Origin: Mannheimia glucosida | GTDB taxonomy: Bacteria > Pseudomonadota > Gammaproteobacteria > Enterobacterales > Pasteurellaceae | Assembly (NCBI RefSeq): GCF_046267875.1 | Contig: NZ_CP176502.1 | Coordinates: 1,054,001-1,118,000, forward strand | Direction: 5' to 3' | Length of the DNA: 64,000 nucleotides | Program-made: the position numbers and the translations under genes | Shown: one piece after another, positions 54,022 to 62,475 of the stretch | How the letters are laid out: each line of letters starts with the position of its first letter | Numbering within the stretch: position 1 is the stretch's first letter | The notes under the pieces: model-generated | The model's input: only the letters and a program-made list of their open reading frames with translations | Database searches by the model: none | Told to the model about the DNA's origin: nothing

Positions 54022-56052
54022 TTATCCCTTACGAATTTGATTTATATCTTTTAACAGTTGTTGAATATCTTTATTGGCAAAAATCTGCTCGGTGGGTGCG
54101 GATAATTTTCTTCTCCAGTTAGGGTATTCGGTGCTGGTTCCCGGAATGTTCACCGGCTCTAACATATTGAGCCAATCTTCGGGTTGTGTGCCGAATAGTG
54201 CACTGTGAGTGTGAGCCACATAGCGTTGTAGCTGGTGGGTAAATTTCATTGTGACCCCCACTTCATTTGGCTCGAGTTCCATCACTTTTTCCACCGCATT
54301 ACGGATATTCAAGCGGTCGTACGAACGCTCTTCTTTCAGCTTTCTCACTACCGCTTTGCTTGGGTAAGTGTCAAATTTTTCGCCTAGCTCAAAATCATAG
54401 CCTTTCCAATAGCCTTGAATGGTTGGTAAGTCGTGGGTGCTTAGGGTTGTCATTGCTTGGTAAGGATAATCTTTCAGCGGTTTAAACGCGTTTTCTGCCT
54501 TTTCAAAATAAAAAACATTGTAGGCAAAAATGCCCTTTTGCTCGAGAGAATCCAAAATACCTTCAGGCACAATGCCAAGAGCCTCTGCAATCACTAAACA
54601 TTGGTGACGTTGGCTTTCTAATGCCAAAATAGAGAGCAAATCTTCGAGCGGATAACGGACATAAATCCCTTCTTTTGCCGATTCACCGTTCGCCACCCAC
54701 CACATACGAGCAAAGCCGAGAATATGGTCGATTCGCAATGCCCCACAATGTTTCATATTAGCACGCACTAAATCAATAAACGGCTGATAACCTCGGCTTT
54801 GTAGAATATGCGGGTGCATTGGCGAAAGCCCCCAACTTTGCCCGTTCGGGGCGAGCATATCAGGAGGTGCACCGATTGACGCCTCTTGCACAAATAAGGC
54901 TTTATCCGCCCAAGTTTCCGCTCCGCTTTGGGTAACACCAACGGCCAAATCTCGGTAAAAGCCAATCGGCATTGAAAGCGATTGAGCAAACCGGTTACAT
55001 TCTGCTAATTGCTGGTTTGCCACAAATTGCAACCACATATAAAAACGTATCTGCGTTGCCTGAGAGGTTTGAAATTCAGCTACTTTAGGCGAATGGTAAC
55101 TTTGATATTCTTCCGCCCAGTTTGTCCAGCCACCTTTTTCGCCAAATTCAGATGAAATCCAATGGTGCAAAGCATCAAACGTTGCTTGGATTTTCAATGG
55201 CTCGCCCGCTTGCTCAATAAAGGCATCGAACGCTGTTTGCGATTGTTGTTGAGATTGCTGTGAAAAATGCTCAAAAGCAAACCGTAGTGCGTCTAATTTT
55301 AGCTGCATCACTTGGCTATAATCGACATAGTCTTTCGCTCGCAATTCGGCAAGTTGCTGTTGGGTTTCTTTGGTGTTAAACCATTGTTGAGCCTGTTCAG
55401 ATTGTTGAAAGGCTTCTACTGCACAAACATCAATATAAATAATATTTTGCCAAAGTCGAGATGACGGGCTGTAAGGGCTTGCCGCTTCAGGATCTGCCGG
55501 AAAGAGGGCGTGGATAGGGTTTAAACCCACAAAATCAGCACCATAATCAGAAATGTTGGCAAGGAATTGTTTGAGATCGCCAAAATCGCCAATTCCCCAG
55601 TTGTTATCGGAACGCAAAGTATAAAGCTGTAAAAATGCACCCCAGAGCTTTTTCCTTTCTTCCAATGGCTTAGGCTGGAAAGCTTTCGGCGGTGTTACAA
55701 TCAGCGAGCAAGATTCTTCATCATTTTCAGTTGAAATAGAAAGCCGGTGGTAGCCTAAAGGTAAATCGGCAGGCAGGGTTAGAACTGATTGCTCTGCCTT
55801 AATTTCACCGTTCCGAACCTCACCATTTTCAAGCACAATTTGCCACTTTGCTACATTTGTAAAATTCAGCGAAATTTCGACCGCTTGTTGCTCGGTATTT
55901 GGCTGAGTAATCACTTTAACAAGCGGTAGAATTTGATTATTTTTTTGCAAATCGCTCTCGGTATTTAAAATCTGCTCGATTTTCTCAAAAGCGGACGGGG
56001 AGGCATACTCTTTAATATTTGGGTCGTAAAAGTAAGGATTGAGGGTTGGCAT
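54022..56052 (-). CDS. malQ: 4-alpha-glucanotransferase (amylomaltase)
   Basis: A 676-residue GH77 enzyme moving glucan chains in maltodextrin metabolism. Family stretches are WGIGDFGDLKQFLANI, PYSPSSRLWQNIIYID, ALRIDHILGFARMWWV (with the catalytic Asp), CLVIAEALGIVPEGI (with the acid/base Glu) and LSTHDLPTIQGYWKG. I chose ATG 56052 (MPTLNPYFYD), close to the E. coli length of 694 and with AGGAAC before it. The much longer open frame upstream is the purD terminator region. Other mal genes are not in the window. Confidence 0.93.
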   Translation of the reverse strand: MPTLNPYFYDPNIKEYASPSAFEKIEQILNTESDLQKNNQILPLVKVITQPNTEQQAVEISLNFTNVAKWQIVLENGEVRNGEIKAEQSVLTLPADLPLGYHRLSISTENDEESCSLIVTPPKAFQPKPLEERKKLWGAFLQLYTLRSDNNWGIGDFGDLKQFLANISDYGADFVGLNPIHALFPADPEAASPYSPSSRLWQNIIYIDVCAVEAFQQSEQAQQWFNTKETQQQLAELRAKDYVDYSQVMQLKLDALRFAFEHFSQQSQQQSQTAFDAFIEQAGEPLKIQATFDALHHWISSEFGEKGGWTNWAEEYQSYHSPKVAEFQTSQATQIRFYMWLQFVANQQLAECNRFAQSLSMPIGFYRDLAVGVTQSGAETWADKALFVQEASIGAPPDMLAPNGQSWGLSPMHPHILQSRGYQPFIDLVRANMKHCGALRIDHILGFARMWWVANGESAKEGIYVRYPLEDLLSILALESQRHQCLVIAEALGIVPEGILDSLEQKGIFAYNVFYFEKAENAFKPLKDYPYQAMTTLSTHDLPTIQGYWKGYDFELGEKFDTYPSKAVVRKLKEERSYDRLNIRNAVEKVMELEPNEVGVTMKFTHQLQRYVAHTHSALFGTQPEDWLNMLEPVNIPGTSTEYPNWRRKLSAPTEQIFANKDIQQLLKDINQIRKG

Positions 56053-56107
56053 AGTGTTCCTTAGGCAATGATTGGCACAATTTAGACAAAATAATAACTG
56101 CAAAAAT

Positions 56108-56137
56108 AAAGGCATACAATACTGCTTGTATGCCTTT
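56108..56137 (-). terminator. Terminator after purD
   Basis: AAAGGCATACAA (56108-56119) pairs perfectly with TTGTATGCCTTT (56126-56137). On the minus strand it follows purD and is followed by ATTTTTG. Confidence 0.8.
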
Positions 56138-56152
56138 GTTTTTCTGGGGGCA

Positions 56153-57439
56153 TTATTTGGCTTGCTCTCGTTGAACCGCTCGGTAGCCAATGTCTCGGCG
56201 GTAGAATCTGCCTTGCCATTGAATTTGTTTGGCAAGCGTTAAAGCTTGTTGTTGGGCTTCAAATACGTTGTTGCCGAGTGCGGTGGCACAGAGTACGCGT
56301 CCGCCGTTGGTAAGTAGTTTTCCCTCTTTTTGCTCAACCCCTGCCAAGAAAACTTTTTGATTTGGGGCAGAAGCAGGAATACCCGTAATTTCATCGCCTT
56401 TGCGGTAATCGCCCGGGTAGCCTTCAGCTGCCAAAACAATGCCTAAAGCGGCTTGTTCACACCATTTCGATTGCACGCTATCTAATTTGCCTTCGCAGGC
56501 TTTTAAGCATAGCTCAACGAGGTCGGATTCCAAACGCATCATAATCGGCTGGGTTTCAGGGTCGCCAAAACGGCAGTTAAATTCAATCACTTTCGGCTGA
56601 CCGTTTGGCATAATCATTAAGCCGGCGTAAAGAAAGCCGGTGTAAGGAGTATTTTCGCTTGCCATTCCTTGCACGGTCGGGTAAATAATTTCGTTCATTA
56701 CACGTTGGTGGATTGCCTTCGTTACCACCGGAGCAGGGGAATAAGCCCCCATTCCGCCTGTGTTTAAACCACTATCGCCCTCGCCAACACGTTTGTGGTC
56801 TTGCGAGGTTGCCATTGGTTCGACATTTTTGCCGTCCACCATCACAATAAAACTGGCTTCTTCTCCGTCTAAAAATTCCTCGATCACCACACGGCTGCCG
56901 GCTTCACCAAAGGCGTTGCCTGACAGCATATCACGCACTGCATCTTCCGCCTCTTGTAAAGTCATTGCAACAATTACGCCTTTGCCTGCGGCTAAACCGT
57001 CTGCTTTGATTACAATCGGTGCACCTTTTTGTTTTAAGTAGGCAAGTGCCGGTTCAATTTCGGTGAAGTTTTGGTATTCTGCGGTTGGAATCTGATGACG
57101 AGCCAAGAAATCTTTGGTAAATGCTTTAGAACCTTCTAATTGAGCAGCGGCTTGGGTTGGACCGAAAATGGTTAAACCGTTGGCTCGGAAGGCATCGACC
57201 ACGCCAACTACTAATGGAGCTTCAGGACCGACAATCGTTAAACCTACGCTATTTTTTTTAGCGAATGCAACTAAGGCTGGCACGTCAGTGGCGGAAATGG
57301 CCACATTTTCAATGCCGTTTTCCATCGCCGTGCCTGCATTACCGGGGGCGACAAAAACTTTATCTGCGAGTGGCGATTGACGAATTTTCCAAGCAAGGGC
57401 GTGTTCACGCCCACCGTTGCCGATAATTAAAATATTCAT
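56153..57439 (-). CDS. purD: Phosphoribosylamine-glycine ligase
   Basis: A 428-residue ATP-grasp enzyme for the second step of purine synthesis. It starts MNILIIGNGGREHALAWKI. The ATP-grasp centre has PIVIKADGLAAGKGVIVA and the later IEFNCRFGDPETQPIMMRL. I chose ATG 57439 with AAGGAATC before it; length is close to E. coli PurD (429). It is alone here, not with purH, as in many Pasteurellaceae. The divergent neighbour is the rpsF operon. Confidence 0.96.
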   Translation of the reverse strand: MNILIIGNGGREHALAWKIRQSPLADKVFVAPGNAGTAMENGIENVAISATDVPALVAFAKKNSVGLTIVGPEAPLVVGVVDAFRANGLTIFGPTQAAAQLEGSKAFTKDFLARHQIPTAEYQNFTEIEPALAYLKQKGAPIVIKADGLAAGKGVIVAMTLQEAEDAVRDMLSGNAFGEAGSRVVIEEFLDGEEASFIVMVDGKNVEPMATSQDHKRVGEGDSGLNTGGMGAYSPAPVVTKAIHQRVMNEIIYPTVQGMASENTPYTGFLYAGLMIMPNGQPKVIEFNCRFGDPETQPIMMRLESDLVELCLKACEGKLDSVQSKWCEQAALGIVLAAEGYPGDYRKGDEITGIPASAPNQKVFLAGVEQKEGKLLTNGGRVLCATALGNNVFEAQQQALTLAKQIQWQGRFYRRDIGYRAVQREQAK

Positions 57440-57552
57440 TGGGATTCCTTGCAAAAATGGTAAAGCAAACGTTTGCGTATTGTACTTGATTTGTTTATCT
57501 GCTGACAAGCGGTCGTTTTTCTCGGATTTTTTGCAAAATACGAAATTGCTGC

Positions 57553-57580
57553 TTGCAAAATAGGCTTTTTTCAGTATAAT
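57553..57580 (+). promoter_or_regulatory. Promoter of the rpsF operon
   Basis: -35 TTGCAA (57553-57558) and -10 TATAAT (57575-57580), 16 bases apart. The -10 is a perfect consensus. It lies 93 bases before the rpsF ATG, leaving a leader long enough for the fold described next. Confidence 0.7.
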
Positions 57581-57608
57581 CCTGCCGTTCAGTCACATTC
57601 GTTTTTTA

Positions 57609-57667
57609 ATCCTTGCTTCCACAAGTTGGTGACTGGCTAAAGTTGGAGGCTGCTAACCCGTAAGGAT
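57609..57667 (+). promoter_or_regulatory. Candidate S6:S18-binding leader of the rpsF operon
   Basis: ATCCTT (57609-57614) pairs with AAGGAT (57662-57667), and the next stem GCTTCCA (57615-57621) pairs with TGGAGGC (57644-57650). Between them on the 3' side is a bulge with ACCCGT (57656-57661), carrying CCG. This two-stem shape with a CCG bulge is the known S6:S18 autoregulation motif in rpsF leaders. The fold is by hand; the protein binding is inferred. Confidence 0.65.
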
Positions 57668-57672
57668 AGTCA

Positions 57673-58047
57673 ATGCGTCACTACGAAATCGTTTTTATGG
57701 TTCACCCGGACCAAAGCGAACAAGTACCAGCAATGATTGAGCGTTACACAGCATCTGTAAAAGAAGCTGGCGGTCAAGTTCATCGCTTAGAAGATTGGGG
57801 TCGTCGTCAATTAGCATACCCAATCAACAAACTTCACAAAGCACACTATGTGTTAATGAATGTAGAAGCACCTCAAAGTGTAATCGACGAGTTAGAAACT
57901 AACTTCCGTTATAACGATGCAGTTCTTCGTAACTTAATCGTTCACACTAAAGCGGCAGTAACTGAAGCGTCACCAATGGTGAAAGCGAAAGAAAGCAAAG
58001 TTGCTGAAGCGGTAGCTGAAGTTGAATCAGAGGAAGCAGGCGAGTAA
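57673..58047 (+). CDS. rpsF: 30S ribosomal protein S6
   Basis: A 124-residue protein of the small subunit. It starts MRHYEIVFMVHPDQSEQVPA and includes RLEDWGRRQLAYPINKLHKAHY, the S6 signature. The acidic tail (VAEAVAEVESEEAGE) is typical of gamma-proteobacterial S6, where glutamates may also be added by RimK. First gene of rpsF-priB-rpsR-rplI. It has its own regulatory leader, and priB begins before it ends. Confidence 0.97.
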   Translation: MRHYEIVFMVHPDQSEQVPAMIERYTASVKEAGGQVHRLEDWGRRQLAYPINKLHKAHYVLMNVEAPQSVIDELETNFRYNDAVLRNLIVHTKAAVTEASPMVKAKESKVAEAVAEVESEEAGE

Positions 58048-58396
58048 TTCGCCGATTGATAATTGTTTAATCTTAAGCGGAAAGGTTTCCAGCTTGGTTA
58101 AACAAAGCCTAAGCCCTCTTGGTGTGCCTCATTACAGTTTTTGGTTAGAACATCGTTCAATCCAAACCGAAGTGAATTTAGAACGCCAAGCGTGGTGCAA
58201 AATCCAAGTGGTTTTGGCAGGCAATCAATTTAGTTATTTAACCCAACAAATTAAGCTCGGTGAGAATGTGAGAATTAAAGGTTTTATCCATACTCACAAA
58301 GATTTTAACGGTTTAAATCAGTTAGTCTTACACACCGAACAAATTGAATTTATAGATCAGGAGAAGCCAAATGGCACGTTATTTCCGTCGTCGTAA
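58022..58396 (+). CDS. priB: Primosomal replication protein N (PriB)
   Basis: A small OB-fold, single-strand DNA-binding protein that helps restart stalled forks. LGVPHYSFWLEHRS, RQAWCKI and LHTEQIEFID align with E. coli PriB (GIPHCQFVLEHRS, RQAWCQM, LHAEQIELID). No ATG or GTG start fits. The first possible is TTG 58022, inside rpsF; the part that aligns with E. coli begins at ATT 58055 (DNCLILSGK), after GGCGAG. The 3' end overlaps rpsR by 26 bases. 124 residues if TTG is used, 113 if ATT. The context and homology make the identity safe. Confidence 0.88.
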   Translation: MNQRKQASNSPIDNCLILSGKVSSLVKQSLSPLGVPHYSFWLEHRSIQTEVNLERQAWCKIQVVLAGNQFSYLTQQIKLGENVRIKGFIHTHKDFNGLNQLVLHTEQIEFIDQEKPNGTLFPSS

Positions 58397-58598
58397 GTTC
58401 TGCCGTTTCACAGCGGAAAATGTTGTTGAAATCGATTACAAAGATATCGCTACATTAAAGAACTACATTTCTGAAAGCGGCAAGATTGTTCCTAGCCGTA
58501 TTACTGGTACTCGTGCGAAGTATCAACGTCAATTAGCTCGTGCAATCAAACGCGCTCGCTACCTTGCGTTACTTCCATATACTGATAACCACCAATAA
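58371..58598 (+). CDS. rpsR: 30S ribosomal protein S18
   Basis: A 75-residue protein, MARYFRRRKFCRFTAEN, with IDYKDIATLKNYISESGKI and KYQRQLARAIKRARYLALLP, the S18 family pattern. Its length equals E. coli S18. ATG 58371 follows AGGAG and lies inside the 3' end of priB, so translation is probably coupled. It pairs with S6, which together bind their own leader. Confidence 0.98.
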   Translation: MARYFRRRKFCRFTAENVVEIDYKDIATLKNYISESGKIVPSRITGTRAKYQRQLARAIKRARYLALLPYTDNHQ

Positions 58599-58613
58599 TC
58601 AGGAGAGAGTACA

Positions 58614-59063
58614 ATGCAAGTTATTTTATTAGACAAAGTTGCTCACTTAGGTTCTGTGGGCGACCAAGTAACCGTTAAATCTGGTTTTGCTCGTAACTTC
58701 TTAATCCCACAAGGTAAAGCAGTTATGGCAACTGCGGCAAACATTGCTCACTTTGAAGCACGTCGTGCAGAATTAGAAGCAAAAGCAGCAGCAGCATTAG
58801 CAACTGCACAAGAACGTGCAGCGAAAATTGCAGCATTAGCAGCAGTATCAGTATCTGCAACTGCAGGTGATGATGGTCGTTTATTCGGTTCCGTTTCAGC
58901 TAAAGATATCGCTGAAGCATTAACCGCTGCTGGTGTTGAAGTTGCTAAATCTGAAGTTCGTTTAGGTGAAGGTCCACTTCGTACAACCGGCGAACACCAA
59001 GTTAAAATTCACTTACACCCTGAAGTGAATGCAACTGTAGCAGTAAACGTTGTTGCTGAATAA
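58614..59063 (+). CDS. rplI: 50S ribosomal protein L9
   Basis: A 149-residue protein, MQVILLDKVAHLGSVGDQVTVKSGFARNFLIPQGKA (shown in full family style over residues 1-36). The N-terminal rRNA-binding part is joined by a long Ala-rich helix (about 42-75) to the C-terminal domain. Length equals E. coli L9 (149). Last gene of the operon; a strong terminator follows. Confidence 0.98.
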   Translation: MQVILLDKVAHLGSVGDQVTVKSGFARNFLIPQGKAVMATAANIAHFEARRAELEAKAAAALATAQERAAKIAALAAVSVSATAGDDGRLFGSVSAKDIAEALTAAGVEVAKSEVRLGEGPLRTTGEHQVKIHLHPEVNATVAVNVVAE

Positions 59064-59076
59064 TCAGTAAAAATAG

Positions 59077-59100
59077 AAAACCCAGCGAAAGCTGGGTTTT
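59077..59100 (+). terminator. Terminator of the rpsF-rplI operon
   Basis: AAAACCCAGC (59077-59086), loop GAAA, then GCTGGGTTTT (59091-59100), followed by TTGTTTG. A perfect ten-base stem with a stable tetraloop. It also lies at the end of convergent dnaQ. Confidence 0.9.
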
Positions 59101-59122
59101 TTGTTTGTAGAAATTGTTGAAA

Positions 59123-59899
59123 TCAGTGAGCCATTTCTGCTGTGTCGGTTAATGCTTTAGTCCATAGGCAATTTCCTTTGGATTTTTTCTCAATCAGCTT
59201 CAGTAGTGCTAAATGTGATTCTTCCTCTTCATCATTTGCTTTAAGAATAATCGCTTCATCTGCATTCAAGACAATCTCAGAAAATTCTTCTTCAGTATCA
59301 AGCACTTCGCTTACCACTTCAGTTTCTTCTTCGCCTAATAATGAAATCTGACCGCCGGTCATCATTAGGAATACATCGGCTAAGATCTCCGCATCCAGTA
59401 ACGCCCCGTGTAGCACACGCTTGCTATTATCAATGCCGAGCCTGTCGCAAAGCGCATCTAAATTATTCCGTTTACCGGGGTACATTCGTCTTGCCATTTG
59501 CAGGCTATCGGTTACTGTACACATTTCTGCGGTTTTTGCCGGTGGATTAGGCAGATAAGAAAATTCTTGATCCATAAACGCCACATCGAAGGGGGCATTG
59601 TGGATGATTAATTCCGCACCTTTGATAAACTCCAAAAATTCTTCGGCAATCTCAGCAAAAACAGGTTTATCTTGCAAAAATTCGTTGGTAATGCCGTGAA
59701 CTGCAATTGCCTCTTCATCCACCTCACGTGGTGGCTTGATATAAACGTGATAAGTCCTACCGGTTAAACGGCGGTTAATCACCTCAACCGCACCGATCTC
59801 AATAATATTATGCCCAATCTGCGGTGGACCTCCCGCCATATTCATTCCAGTGGTTTCGGTATCCAGCACTACTTGGCGGATAATTTTTTCTTCTGTCAT
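59123..59899 (-). CDS. dnaQ: DNA polymerase III epsilon subunit (proofreading exonuclease)
   Basis: A 258-residue 3'-5' exonuclease of the replicase. Exo I is VVLDTETTGMN, Exo II IIHNAPFDVAFMD, and Exo III has HGALLDAEILADVFLMMTGG with the catalytic His and Asp. I chose ATG 59899 (MTEEKIIRQ); a TTG at 59905 would add two residues. Neither has a good ribosome site, since a palindromic repeat fills the upstream gap. The C-terminal part is acidic and longer than in E. coli (243). rnhA is not next to it, unlike in E. coli. Confidence 0.94.
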   Translation of the reverse strand: MTEEKIIRQVVLDTETTGMNMAGGPPQIGHNIIEIGAVEVINRRLTGRTYHVYIKPPREVDEEAIAVHGITNEFLQDKPVFAEIAEEFLEFIKGAELIIHNAPFDVAFMDQEFSYLPNPPAKTAEMCTVTDSLQMARRMYPGKRNNLDALCDRLGIDNSKRVLHGALLDAEILADVFLMMTGGQISLLGEEETEVVSEVLDTEEEFSEIVLNADEAIILKANDEEEESHLALLKLIEKKSKGNCLWTKALTDTAEMAH

Positions 59900-59914
59900 A
59901 TTCAATTTAAAATT

Positions 59915-59982
59915 GTAGGAGCGAAATATTTTTATCCCTTAATTCTGCATTTGATTAGGGGCGAAAAATATTTCGCCCCTAC
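59915..59982. repeat. GTAGG-ended inverted repeat between ettA and dnaQ
   Basis: The left arm starts GTAGGAGCGAAATATTTTT (59915-) and the right arm ends AAAAATATTTCGCCCCTAC (-59982). The 25-base arms match with about four changes, and the right arm holds its own palindrome, GGGGCGAAA-AATA-TTTCGCCCC. It fills nearly the whole 87-base gap between the ettA stop and dnaQ start. It is similar in layout to the elements at 30845 and 45577. Confidence 0.75.
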
Positions 59983-59986
59983 ATTG

Positions 59987-61657
59987 TTACTTCGCAATCC
60001 GTTTATATTTCACACGGTGCGGTTGGGTAGCGGCTTCACCGAAAGTTTTCTTCTTCCACTCTTCATAATCGGAGAAGTTGCCCTCGTAGAATGTTACTTT
60101 ACCTTCATCACCGTAGTCTAAAATATGGGTAGCGATACGGTCTAAGAACCAGCGGTCGTGCGAAATCACCATTGCACAGCCCGGGAATTCTAAGATTGCA
60201 TTTTCCAAGGCACGCAGGGTTTCAACGTCTAGATCGTTGGTTGGTTCGTCCAATAACAGCACGTTACCGCCACGTTGTAGAAGTTTGGCTAAGTGTAAAC
60301 GACCACGTTCACCGCCTGAAAGCTCGCCCACACGTTTTTGCTGATCGACACCTTTGAAGTTGAAACGCCCTACATAAGCACGGCTTGGGATCTCAAAATT
60401 ACCGATGTTGAGAATATCCTGCCCGTTTGAGACTTCTTCCCACACGGTTTTTTTATCGTCCATCGCATCACGGAACTGATCCACGCTTGCAAGCACTACG
60501 GTTTCACCCATTGTGACCGAACCGCTGTCCGGCTGTTCTTGCCCTGAAAGCATACGGAACAGGGTCGATTTACCCGCACCGTTCGGGCCGATAATCCCGA
60601 CAATCGCTCCTTTCGGAATAGAGAACGACAAATCATCAATCAAGGTACGATCGCCGTAAGATTTAGTCAGGTTTTGCACCTCGATCACTTTATCACCTAA
60701 GCGTGGACCCGGTGGAATAAAGAGTTCGTTGGTCTCGTTACGTTTTTGATATTCGCCTGAGTTAAGCTCTTCAAAGCGTGCCATACGAGCCTTGCTTTTC
60801 GCTTGGCGACCTTTTGGATTTTGACGCACCCACTCCAACTCTTTCTCAATCGATTTTTGACGAGCAGATTCCGCCGCTTGCTCTTGTGCCAAGCGTTTTT
60901 CTTTCTGCTCCAACCAAGAAGAGTAGTTGCCTTCCCAAGGAATGCCTTCACCACGGTCAAGTTCTAAGATCCAGCCCGCAACGTTGTCTAAGAAGTAACG
61001 GTCATGGGTAATGGCAACTACGGTGCCTTCGTAGTCGTGGAGGAAACGTTCCAACCACGCCACGGATTCCGCATCTAAGTGGTTGGTTGGTTCGTCTAAC
61101 AATAACATATCCGGTTTTTCCAGCAACAGACGGCAAAGTGCCACACGGCGGCGTTCACCCCCTGATAAATGCTCGATTTTTGCGTCCCAATCCGGCAGAC
61201 GTAACGCATCGGCAGCACGCTCTAACTGGTTTTGCAGGTTATGACCATCGTGGGCTTGAATAATCGCCTCTAATTCTGCCTGTTTTGCCGCTAATTTGTC
61301 GAAATCGGCATTCTCATCGGCATACATCGCATAGACTTCATCAAGCTGGGTTAAGGCATTTTTCACTTCCGCTACTGCCTCTTCCACCGCTTCACGCACG
61401 GTTTGCTGTGGGTCAAGTTTCGGTTCTTGTGGTAGATAGCCGATTTTAATGCCCGGTTGTGGACGAGCCTCACCCTCGAACTCTTTATCTACGCCTGCCA
61501 TAATGCGTAAAAGCGTTGATTTACCCGCCCCGTTTAAGCCGAGAACCCCGATTTTTGCCCCCGGGAAAAAGCTCAGGGAAATATCTTTCAGAATGTGACG
61601 CTTCGGCGGCACGACTTTGCCGACACGGTGCATCGTATATACAAATTGAGTTGACAT
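59987..61657 (-). CDS. ettA: Energy-dependent translational throttle protein EttA
   Basis: A 556-residue ABC-F ATPase that binds the ribosomal E site and regulates entry into elongation by energy state. The two ABC domains have Walker A GLNGAGKSTLL and GPNGAGKSTLF, with signatures LSGGERRRVALC and LSGGERGRLHLA. The linker (about residues 245-325) is the E-site tRNA-contacting region. Length is the same as in E. coli (555). It starts MSTQFVYTMHRVGKVVPPKR. Stand-alone and divergent from rsxA. Confidence 0.96.
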   Translation of the reverse strand: MSTQFVYTMHRVGKVVPPKRHILKDISLSFFPGAKIGVLGLNGAGKSTLLRIMAGVDKEFEGEARPQPGIKIGYLPQEPKLDPQQTVREAVEEAVAEVKNALTQLDEVYAMYADENADFDKLAAKQAELEAIIQAHDGHNLQNQLERAADALRLPDWDAKIEHLSGGERRRVALCRLLLEKPDMLLLDEPTNHLDAESVAWLERFLHDYEGTVVAITHDRYFLDNVAGWILELDRGEGIPWEGNYSSWLEQKEKRLAQEQAAESARQKSIEKELEWVRQNPKGRQAKSKARMARFEELNSGEYQKRNETNELFIPPGPRLGDKVIEVQNLTKSYGDRTLIDDLSFSIPKGAIVGIIGPNGAGKSTLFRMLSGQEQPDSGSVTMGETVVLASVDQFRDAMDDKKTVWEEVSNGQDILNIGNFEIPSRAYVGRFNFKGVDQQKRVGELSGGERGRLHLAKLLQRGGNVLLLDEPTNDLDVETLRALENAILEFPGCAMVISHDRWFLDRIATHILDYGDEGKVTFYEGNFSDYEEWKKKTFGEAATQPHRVKYKRIAK

Positions 61658-61756
61658 TGGTTGTATTCCTCACAAAAAAATTCGCCTTATTTTACTTGAA
61701 TTTACAGCCAAAATATAGGGTGGTTTTGGCTCTGGTTGAGACGCCTTGATTTTTTA

Positions 61757-61785
61757 TTGTGAATCACGCCAAAACAGAGGATAAT
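61757..61785 (+). promoter_or_regulatory. Candidate promoter of the rsx operon
   Basis: -35 TTGTGA (61757-61762), 17-base spacer, -10 GATAAT (61780-61785). It lies 108 bases before rsxA. An uptake-signal inverted pair (about 61816-61873) follows in the leader and could form a hairpin before the gene. Confidence 0.5.
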
Positions 61786-61893
61786 ATACCGCTATTTTGG
61801 ATTTTTATATTCTGACAAGCGGTCGTTTTTGCTGAACAATTTGCAAATTTTTCGTGATATTTAACCGCTTGTTGCTTAAATTTTGTGGAATTT

Positions 61894-62475
61894 ATGGTCG
61901 ATTATATTCTGTTAATCATCAGCACCGCCCTTATTAATAACTTTGTCCTAGTTAAATTTCTAGGGCTTTGTCCGTTTATGGGGGTGTCGAAAAAGGTGGA
62001 AACTGCGATTGGTATGGGGTTGGCGACAACCTTTGTGCTGACGGTTGCCTCGCTCTCTGCTTATTTGATGGAAACCTATCTGCTTGAGCCGCTAAACGCC
62101 CAATTTTTGCGGACCTTGGTGTTTATTTTAGTGATTGCGGTGATCGTGCAATTAACGGAAATGATCGTGCATAAAACCAGCCCGACACTTTATCGCTTGC
62201 TTGGGATCTATTTACCGCTGATTACCACCAACTGTGCTGTATTGGGGGTGGCATTATTAAATGTGAATTTAGCCAATAATTTGGTGGAATCTGTTCTTTA
62301 TGGTTTTGGAGCTGCTGCCGGTTTCTCGCTGGTGTTAGTTTTATTTGCGGCTCTGCGTGAGCGTTTGGCTGCCGCTGATGTGCCTCGTCCGTTCCAAGGA
62401 GCATCGATTGCTCTGATTACCGCAGGCTTGATGTCGCTTGCCTTTATGGGCTTTACAGGATTGGTGAAACTCTAA
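61894..62475 (+). CDS. rsxA: Ion-translocating electron transport complex subunit RsxA (RnfA)
   Basis: A 193-residue inner-membrane protein of the Rnf/Rsx complex, with six hydrophobic segments. Family stretches are NNFVLVKFLGLCPFMGVSKK and TTNCAVLGVALLN. I chose ATG 61894 (MVDYILLII), which gives exactly the E. coli length (193); a GTG at 61885 would add three residues. First gene of rsxABC.., with the rsxB start overlapping its stop by one base. The complex moves electrons and ions across the membrane. In E. coli it resets SoxR. Confidence 0.96.
   Translation: MVDYILLIISTALINNFVLVKFLGLCPFMGVSKKVETAIGMGLATTFVLTVASLSAYLMETYLLEPLNAQFLRTLVFILVIAVIVQLTEMIVHKTSPTLYRLLGIYLPLITTNCAVLGVALLNVNLANNLVESVLYGFGAAAGFSLVLVLFAALRERLAAADVPRPFQGASIALITAGLMSLAFMGFTGLVKL

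Noticed and set aside
56053..56235. N-terminal extension of malQ
   Set aside because: It runs through the purD terminator and end of purD; the start at 56052 has a ribosome site and the family length.
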